NCBI RefSeq assembly: GCF_963675165.1
Contig: NC_087391.1
Location: 1,755,001-1,819,000, forward strand
DNA length: 64,000 nt
Direction: 5' to 3'
Source: Halichondria panicea
Taxonomy: Eukaryota; Porifera; Demospongiae; Suberitida; Halichondriidae
In this document: positions 57,201-64,000 of the stretch, one piece after another
How the letters are laid out: each line of letters begins with the position of its first letter
Position numbering within the stretch: the first letter of the stretch is position 1
The notes under the pieces: model-generated
What the model was told of the DNA's origin: nothing
What the model saw: the letters and a program-made list of their open reading frames with translations, nothing else
The model's database searches: none
Made by a program: the position numbers and the translations under genes

Positions 57201-60200
57201 AGTATAGTCATTATGGTTTGTCTGTCTATCTGTTGACGATTTTTGAGCCTGCTCACCTGAATGCCATACATATAGCGGTGCGTTTACAGCATGGATAGCC
57301 TTCACATAACTACATAACTCCTCAAAAAGGAGGCCTGCAACTGACTGTTTGCGCATGCGCAAAATTATTGGATAATTTCCCCGTAATTTTCCCATTAAAC
57401 TGAAATTTACCCGAAAAATATCCTGAATAACAAAAATACTACATACACAGAGCTATATAGCTAGCTAGCTAGAGACAGAGCTGTACATTTGGTTACAGCA
57501 GCTATTTCTTCTGGTAGAGTCTACATGTAGACTTTCACCAAGGTTAGTGTCAGATGGGCGTGGCCTGTCCATATAGGCTATTGTCAGCCTTCCCTCCGTT
57601 CAGACGATTGTTATCCACACTGTTGCAGGCTGTGAGTCCTTTGTTAACATAGCAGGCTATAAGGGTAGCTATTAGAACGCTATCACACGGGCTAGAAACC
57701 TTCACAATCCATAGGTGCCAACTGTCCCGAAACTCCCAGGACAGTCCCGGATTTGGAGGCTCTGTTCTGTGTCCCGTCCGGAAATTGCTATTTACCTGAA
57801 ATGTCCCAGATTTTCAAGGTTGCTGCTCCTACTGGGATAATACAGTCCGAAGAAGCTCAAAAATACTGCAACTATGGCTTGAAAGCTTAAATCATGAGCA
57901 GAATTCAGTTTCCTGAATTATGCTATCTGTCTATTGCTACAATCGGGTTAGAAAAAAGGGGTGGGGCTGCTGCACTGTTTTTGTGGGTGGGGCTCTCCAG
58001 AAGATCATACTGAGCATGCGCAGAAAGCAACCGCTAACAACAAATTTTTTGTCCGGGAAATTTTTCTTTGGAGGTTGGCACCTATGACAAACGCACTTCT
58101 ATCCACTTTCTTCAATCCACTTCTGTTCGTTGTGACGTCATTGCTTTACTGAGCATTATACAATGATATCCGGAGTCCCCAGTTTCTGGGGATTATGTGG
58201 CGCATGCGCAAACAGTCGATACCAGGCCCTCTCTTCTAGGAAGAGCGGCCTGGGATCGAGGCTATCACATAACATGTTATTAGTTTTAATAGTGGCAGAT
58301 TTTGATGTTAAAGTTTCGCTGTCAAACAAAAGCTAAAAGCTTGAACCTGCACGTTGGTCATTAGAAAATATAAATTCGAGGCATGCACTATAACATTATA
58401 TTACACATACGTGCCACATGGATACGTATTTGTTTATGGGAAAAGATTACTGGCTTCTTTGCTGGCTGTACATGTTGCCTTTACACAACAAGTTATTAGT
58501 TTTAATAGCGACAGATTTTGGTGTTAAAACTTCGTTGTCGAATAAAAGCTTGACGTTGGCAGCTATATACCCGACCTTTATTCTCAAGGTAGGCCTATTT
58601 TATGTACAGCTGAAGTGATCCCGTACCAAGAACAACGGAAAAGGGTCACTAAAGTAGAAAGCTAGAGTTGTGACTGGTTTCTTTGCTGGACTCTGGATCC
58701 TAGCACCAGGACCATGCATACTTCTCTAAGACTCCAGGCTTGTTCACTGTAATCATAGTTCACAGTGTATGCACTACTCAAATGTTTCAGCATGCATGTG
58801 TCCAGTCTGGGTCTATTGCTCCTGCATGTGCTAGACAGCTCAGTCATACATACTACATGCACTGCCATTATATCACTCCTCTGGTTTCTTTATAATCATG
58901 TCATCTGCCGAGGGTTTGCAAATCAGTGCTCTAGTTGTTGTAGCTGCTGCATGTTAGCACGAGACTTTTAATTTGTTGTCACATAAAGCAAGTTTGTCAA
59001 TTACCGTACATGGGGAAGGGCTTCAGTTTCAAGTTTAGATTTACACCCACGCACAGTGCAAATAACACAAAACAGTGCTATACTACGGGGGTATTTGTTA
59101 ACGGCAACATTTACTATAATCATAAGCAAAAATAAAGTTGAGCTCTGAAGAATAAGCAAACTAACAGTACACCAAGTACTTCATGGCTCAGGAAAGATGT
59201 TGCAGGTACAGAGTGAGACGTTTCTATTCTAAAGGAGCACTTTTGGTATTAATATGGACAACACTGATCAGTGCTACTATTTGGGGGTGTCATGGAGTAC
59301 TTGGTACTAGAATCAACAAGATTTTACCACCGAGATACAACTATGTAACAATTGCTGTACCAGCACCATTTTATGTCTGAATACCATTTCTAGGATGGAT
59401 GGCCGATGCAAAATATGGAAACTACAAAGTCTTCAAATTCGGTTCTGTTGTCCTATTTTTTGCAGCCACACTTGTGTCAATATTTTTCGTCTTTGTCATT
59501 CCTATTCCTGGGATAGAGTTGCTCAAGGCTATTGTAACGGGTATACAGTTTGTAGTTGTAGTTGTAGGTGCTACAGCATGCTTTGTGACAGCTTTACAGC
59601 TGGGGCTAGATCAAATGCCGGACGCTTCTTCTTCTAATATCAGTAGTTTTATCGCCTGGTTTGTTTTTTCCATGATTTTTGGTGTTTGGATTGCTGACAC
59701 AGTATCTTCACTAATGTATAATTGCACAGCTAACCATAATATCCAATTATTCAGTATTTTTCCACCACTGTGTATGACCATTGTCTGTTGTTCATTGTTT
59801 ATTCTCGCTCCAAAATGGCTGACTATTGAGCCCAACTGTCCTCAATCCGTGAAAACTATCTACCAAGTTCTCAAGTTTGCTAAACAACACAAGGCTCCCC
59901 TCAATCGCAGTGCTCTCACATACTGGGAGGAAGACATACCTTCAAGAATGGACTTGGGCAAGTCAAAGTATGGTGGACCTTTCACTGCAGAACAAGTTGA
60001 AGACGTGAAAACTTTCCTGAAAATGTTGGTCATTTGCATTCCCATGTTCTTAACATCACTAAGCTGGGCAGGATCTATGTACGACAATATGAAGATGATG
60101 CCAATACCAAACAGTTCCAACGTAAGCTCATGCTATTCGGCACTCATATACAGTTTTAGCTACAGCTCATGGTGGAGTACAATTGTAACAATAGTTTCCT

Positions 60201-63200
60201 ATGAATTTGCGCTCTATCCATTACTACACAACTCTGTACTAGCACTAAGTACTCTCAAAGGCTTTGGAATTGTAGGATTCTTTACATTGCTAACAAGCTC
60301 AGGCTACCTTGCGATATCTGTCATATCACCAGTTGATATTACATATCCACATTTCATAACAATCGCCCTGCTGAACGTTCTCAATGGATCTATAACTATG
60401 TTTCTACTTACTACTATGATTGAGTTTGTATGTTCTCAGTCCCCATACAACATGCGTGGACTACTAACGGGATATGCACATTTTCTGGTATTTCTTTCAA
60501 TATTCCTTAGTATCCTATTAAGTGAATTGATACGGGAATGGACAAGAAAGTCACAAAAACATTGCAACAGCTGCTGGTATGAACATAACTCCATCACAAC
60601 TACAACAATTCTAACTGTACTGGCTTTTACTGGATTTATTTCTCACTGCCTCCTGGCTCGCTGGTACAAAAGGAGAGTGAGAGACGATGGTTTTGTGCCT
60701 CAACATATAATCGAAGAGGTTTACGACCGTTACCTATCATCGATACCTATCATCAATTAAGGAGCTAGAACTTGAACCCGACAGTACAGTAGTTATTATT
60801 ATTATTTTACAGTGTACACAGTACATGCGTGAACATAACATACATTTACACTTTCACCTTAATAAATCATTATGGGTCTGTTATGAACAGCACTAATAAT
60901 TATGGCAATGTGCATATTACCTTTGTTTATATACGCTCGTACCTTGTCCGTTCGTAGTTTCAACATCAAATCTTCTAACAAACTCATTAAGATTCGGTCC
61001 AAACTGCACATCTTCTTCAGCTTTTCCTGAATACAATAGAAACTTGAATATAATTATGTGCACGACCTTCAATACAAACCTTTCCTTGCTTGTAAAAATA
61101 TGTGCAAAAGGAAAGCAGAAATTGCATGGTCTGTAAACGCAGTACGTGTGCATGTACCACCATGCATGGTATATGTAATAGATATACATGTAGAATGAGA
61201 GCGAGTTCATTGCCTGTATATAACACATGCTAAATGTGTTTTAATATCACGATAACAAAACAATATAACACGGAAGGGACTGTATGACTTTATTAACCTT
61301 GACAACGTGATATAATTATAGTTACACAATAGTCCTATTCGTTTAAGAGCCTGGAATTTTGATTGCTTTTTAAACGCCCACTAACTACTTCCTGTATAGC
61401 TTCCGCAGTAAAATTGTGCTGAGCTGGCACACCCTTTTACATTGAAGTCATTGTAAAATCAATGCGTTTTTGCAGCCTCTGCATTCTGCAATGCATGCGC
61501 TATTATTCTAGATAAAGGAAGTTTGTGAAATATTGAAGTAAGAGCTACACAATGGTTTTTGTCCCAGAGAGTGTTTGTCAACTGTCAGTGAGCTAGCTGG
61601 TCTTGAAGATACCTACTATACACACAGTAAGTGCAGTAGTAGTAGATCTAAGAGGTAGTCTAATGCTCAAGGATGATGGAACATCTTATATACATAGTAG
61701 GCATCTGCAGAATTGTGTAGAGGAGATGTTCCACTATCTTGGAGCATTAGTTTACCTCTTAGATCTACTACTACTGCACTATACTGCACTTACTGTGTAT
61801 ATGGTAGGTATCTTCAAGACCAGCTAGCTCACTGATAGTTGACAAACACTCTCTGGGACAAAAACCATTGTGTAGCTCTTACTTCAATATTTCACAAACT
61901 TCCTTTATCTAGAATAATAGCGCATGCATTGCAGAATGCAGAGGCTGCAAAAACGCATTGATTTTACAATGACTTCAATGTAAAAGGGCGTGCCAGCTCA
62001 GCACAATTTTACTGCGGAAGCTATACAGGAAGTAGTTAGTGGGCGTTCAAATAGCAATCAAAATTCCAGGCTCTTAAACGAATAGGACTATTAGGTTAAC
62101 ACTCACCAAGAAGGTAGTTAGCTGACAGGTGAGTGTTGATACTGGCATGGAGACCAGACACGAGTCTGTAGAAGGCTCTCTTCTCAAGACACATACCTAA
62201 AGGAGGGAGTGAGGGGTAGCAACAAGATGACACACAGAATGATAAGTAATAATCATGGCATGTTCTTTATCGAGAAGATTTTACTTATTTCATTTCAGTT
62301 ATTTTTTCTGCAAGCACACGTACAGGACATACACTACAGTACTATATAGTTGTCAGGCACGTACGTACCTTGCAGCAGAGAGGGATGGAAGAGTGGAATG
62401 GAGGTAGACTGGTCCACTCTCTCTGGTCTGTAGGAAAGTAGTACCATCATAACATACCGTATAGCATGACATTTTCAAGGGGCTTAATTTTCGCTGATTT
62501 CGTGGGTTAGCAATCTTACACGAAAATTAATTCCAAGAGAAAATTGTTAGAATTATTTGCTATAACGTGCAAAGATTAAAGGCGTGGCTTCCGGCAAGCA
62601 GTCATTCCACAAACATTGTGCAACGAAATGCTTTTAGAGGCCATTCCACGAAACATAAGTGCCTCGAAAATTTCGCGCTATACGGTAATACATGTATATA
62701 CATGTATAGTCTATGGTAAGGTAGAAGAAACTAAAGACGGAAGTAGAATCGTGAAAGTGAGAGGGTTTGGACAAAAAGGTGGTGAACTGACAATACACCT
62801 GAAGCAGTTTTCGTGGTAGATGGCCCTCCATATCCGCTGTGCAGAGTGGCCAGAATAGCCGGTGTACCTCTCAGGGTTCAGGGTGAGGTCAACGTACCGC
62901 AGCTCACTGGAGGTCTCGTCTGTAATTTAAAGAAGTTTATGAAATGAACGAAACATCCAAACTCACCTTCAGGTTGGCAGAAATTGTCCTCTGTCTCATC
63001 GTGTTCTTGCCAGATCAAAAAATCCTCCAGCTGCTGGATGCTACATGAGAAAGGGGGGTAGGTCGAAGGTACATGTATATTCTGGCTAAGGAGTGCTATA
63101 CCGAGTACCTGATGGTTTTGTCTATTGTACTGAGACTCTCCTCTTCGTCCGAGACCTGATCACATGACTCGATCACATGGCTGCTTACATCAGGGACATT

Positions 63201-63900
63201 AGTCTGAAAAGAAGTCAGGGTACATTTCAGTCAATGTTAATACGTATACTTTTGGTCAAAGAACAAGTACCAAAGAGGAAGTAGCATTTACACAGGAATT
63301 AGTGGGGTTACTAGTGGCCAGTGATTAAAACGCTCGACTCAAGAGCAATTTTCGAGTCCCACCAGTACTAGAAACTTTGTCAGTTTATGATGAGTTACTC
63401 AACAATACAGCAAGAAGTAACTTTGGTGGCCAAGCTTGCATTCACCAAAACTATGGGATTTTCTAAGGAGTTTACTCAGCTTTGCCCTGCACGGGGATCT
63501 GTCTCGACAGTAGCTTACTTCAGACTTCAGACCTTGTAGGCAGCTCTCCTAATTGCTAGTATCTCTGTGGCTACCCCTATGCATGCATACCCTCCAATCT
63601 TGATCTTTCCTCGCTAGCCACAACAGTGTTAAAAACCCGGTATAATCAAGACTCCTCACAAACCTCAAATTCTTGCATGGTTTGTTTCAGGTATCCTGGA
63701 ATTTCGTCCTACATTGAATCAACAAACACTCGTATACACACTTCATACACAAGTAACTACTGTACAATAACAGCTAATAGTAGTCCCACCACATTCTCAC
63801 GGACACACCCACCCACCTCGGAGCACTCCTCCACTTGACAGTCTCTCAGGACACAGCGACCATCGTCCGGCCAGAAGGGGCAGTGGCGATGGAGGTTCAC
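54221..63900 (-). CDS. ERO1: ERO1 endoplasmic reticulum disulfide oxidase, 5' end outside window
   Basis: Fourteen minus-strand exons, all in phase, encode 385 residues: 63900-63817, 63708-63664, 63203-63109, 63040-62967, 62919-62799, 62427-62369, 62196-62107, 61026-60943, 56934-56775, 56087-56036, 55246-55160, 55021-54912, 54551-54506, 54271-54221 (stop). ERO1 is an FAD enzyme in the ER lumen that reoxidises PDI using oxygen. It is seen here as [11 protein letters not shown], the outer shuttle cysteines [35 protein letters not shown] (FAD-binding helices), [13 protein letters not shown], and the inner active site [14 protein letters not shown]. The signal peptide and the first ~70 residues lie beyond 64000. 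The product ends NKSEL, a KDEL-like tail. Several introns are swollen by transposons; the largest (56935-60942) contains a transporter copy on the other strand. Confidence 0.95.
55347..55928. mobile_element. Nonautonomous MULE-like element, AGGCTA family, copy 3
   Basis: TAGCCTCC...GGATCGAGGCTA, flanked by exact 9-bp direct repeats ACTGTATAT (55338-55346, 55929-55937). Subterminal GACTGCTTGCGCATGCGCA and TGCGCATGCGCAAGCAGTC face each other. The interior (GGGCGTGGCCTGTCC, CACACTGTTGCAGGCTGTGA) is shared with 57311-58264. It sits in the ERO1 intron between exons 56036 and 55246. Confidence 0.88.
56248..56750. mobile_element. Nonautonomous element, AGGCTA family, copy 2
   Basis: TATATAGCC...GACTATATAG, flanked by 8-bp direct repeats TTGTTCAC (56240-56247, 56751-56758). 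It shares interior sequence with 26980-27762, including GAACGTGGGCGATAT and GAACAGAAAAAGGAGAGCCT. It lies 25 bp from the ERO1 donor at 56775. Confidence 0.75.
57003..57190. mobile_element. Hairpin MITE in ERO1 intron
   Basis: ACCGTATAATATACTGC..TCTTCGAGGC is mirrored by GCCTCGAAAATAACCTGCTATATACGAT, with CAAAAATTGGTTT / CAAACATTTAGTG further in. Noncoding. Confidence 0.7.
57311..58264. mobile_element. Nonautonomous MULE-like element, AGGCTA family, copy 4 (interrupted)
   Basis: It ends GGGATCGAGGCTA and is flanked by exact 9-bp repeats TCACATAAC (57302-57310, 58265-58273). It is colinear with 55347-55928 but interrupted at about 57711-58085 by another element. Left end mutated (TACATAACTCC). 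Confidence 0.85.
57711..58085. mobile_element. Element nested in copy 4
   Basis: ATAGGTGCCAACTG...GGTTGGCACCTAT gives 12-bp inverted ends. Removing it restores colinearity with 55347-55928 (AAACCTTCA..ATC / CTTTCTTCAATCCACTTC), which shows it inserted later. No transposase. Confidence 0.85.
59183..60760 (+). pseudogene. POT/SLC15-like transporter, copy 2 (single nonsense codon)
   Basis: A 525-codon frame is intact from ATG 59183 to TAA 60760 except for one TGA at 59378-59380 where copy 1 has TGT (FYVxIPFLGW against FYICIPFFGW). Otherwise the protein matches copy 1 closely, with [19 protein letters not shown] and [14 protein letters not shown]. It lies antisense inside the 4-kb ERO1 intron 56935-60942. 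Translation could restart at ATG 59399 ([10 protein letters not shown]), losing helix 1. Function is unproven; read-through, polymorphism or sequencing error are possible. Confidence 0.72.
61328..62092. repeat. 765-bp near-perfect palindrome in ERO1 intron
   Basis: The left arm 61328-61686 and right arm 61724-62092 are reverse complements over about 360 bp, with only scattered mismatches and a 10-bp duplication (ATACTGCACT) on the right. The loop is about 37 nt. Ends are AATAGTCCTATTCGTTTAAG and its complement. It lies between ERO1 exons 62107-62196 and 60943-61026, 14 bp from the splice donor, and forms most of that intron. No obvious target-site duplication or ORF. Confidence 0.95.
62455..62687. 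mobile_element. MITE with TACCGTATAGC ends, reverse orientation
   Basis: TACCGTATAGCATGACATTT ... TTTCGCGCTATACGGTA, the reverse-orientation relative of 52266-52483 (TTAAAGGCGTGGCTTC, CGTGCAAAGATTAAAGG). It is in the ERO1 intron 62428-62798. Confidence 0.85.
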
Positions 63901-64000
63901 CTGCACAGTAATAATGAGTAAGAACAAAAATCGTATATTTAATTTTGTAGCCAATGCTTTTTATACTCCACACACAGTACAAAATGAAGCTGCTTTATTA

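Noticed and set aside
57961..58152. Short ORF inside the nested element as a transposase
   Set aside because: Sixty-three codons with no transposase motif; it crosses the element boundary.
61603..61827. ORF across the palindrome centre
   Set aside because: It is produced by the inverted repeat itself and has no conserved features.

Overview
The window is animal nuclear DNA, most probably from a sponge. It is AT-rich, with spliced genes that have short GT-AG introns of roughly 70 bp to 4 kb. The gene set is metazoan (LYST, ERO1, GT92, a kinase/ankyrin/kelch protein), and it carries many non-LTR retrotransposon relics and small inverted-repeat transposons. The species cannot be named from the sequence alone. 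No rRNA, tRNA, CRISPR or bacterial operon was seen.

Layout. 391-539 (+) is the last exon of an aldo-keto reductase-like gene. 691-1103 (-) is a complete three-exon soluble cytochrome b5-like gene. It is divergent, by 243 bp, from a very large gene at 1347-24883 (+) that I reconstruct as 46 exons encoding 3516 residues. This is the lysosomal trafficking regulator LYST: a long helical N-terminus, a concanavalin-like segment, PH-like and BEACH domains, and C-terminal WD40 repeats. 24884-34870 is accessory sequence: a 783-bp transposon with a 9-bp target duplication, two tandem GT92 glycosyltransferase genes (the second frameshifted), two NACHT-NTPase fragments, a dead LINE and several hairpin elements.

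36303-40140 is an inverted, decayed copy of part of the ERO1 locus found at 54.2-63.9 kb. It holds a POT/SLC15-like transporter copy and ERO1 exon remnants. 41.3-44.8 kb holds two degraded LINE relics. 45011-53222 (+) is an eight-exon gene whose phases chain into one 909-residue protein: kinase-like domain with HCN in place of HRD, coiled coil, partial kelch, ankyrin repeats, kelch. Its introns hold several small transposons and an antisense Ty1/copia fragment.

54221-63900 (-) is the ERO1 disulfide oxidase gene. Fourteen exons lie in the window and the 5' end lies beyond it. Its introns host a second POT-like transporter copy on the opposite strand, four or five transposons including a nested pair, and a ~765-bp near-perfect palindrome that fills most of one intron.

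The genes do not form a pathway. LYST and ERO1 are housekeeping endomembrane and ER genes. The lineage-specific interest lies in the kinase/ankyrin/kelch protein, the GT92 pair, the twin broken transporters, the NACHT fragments and a family of nonautonomous elements ending in AGGCTA.
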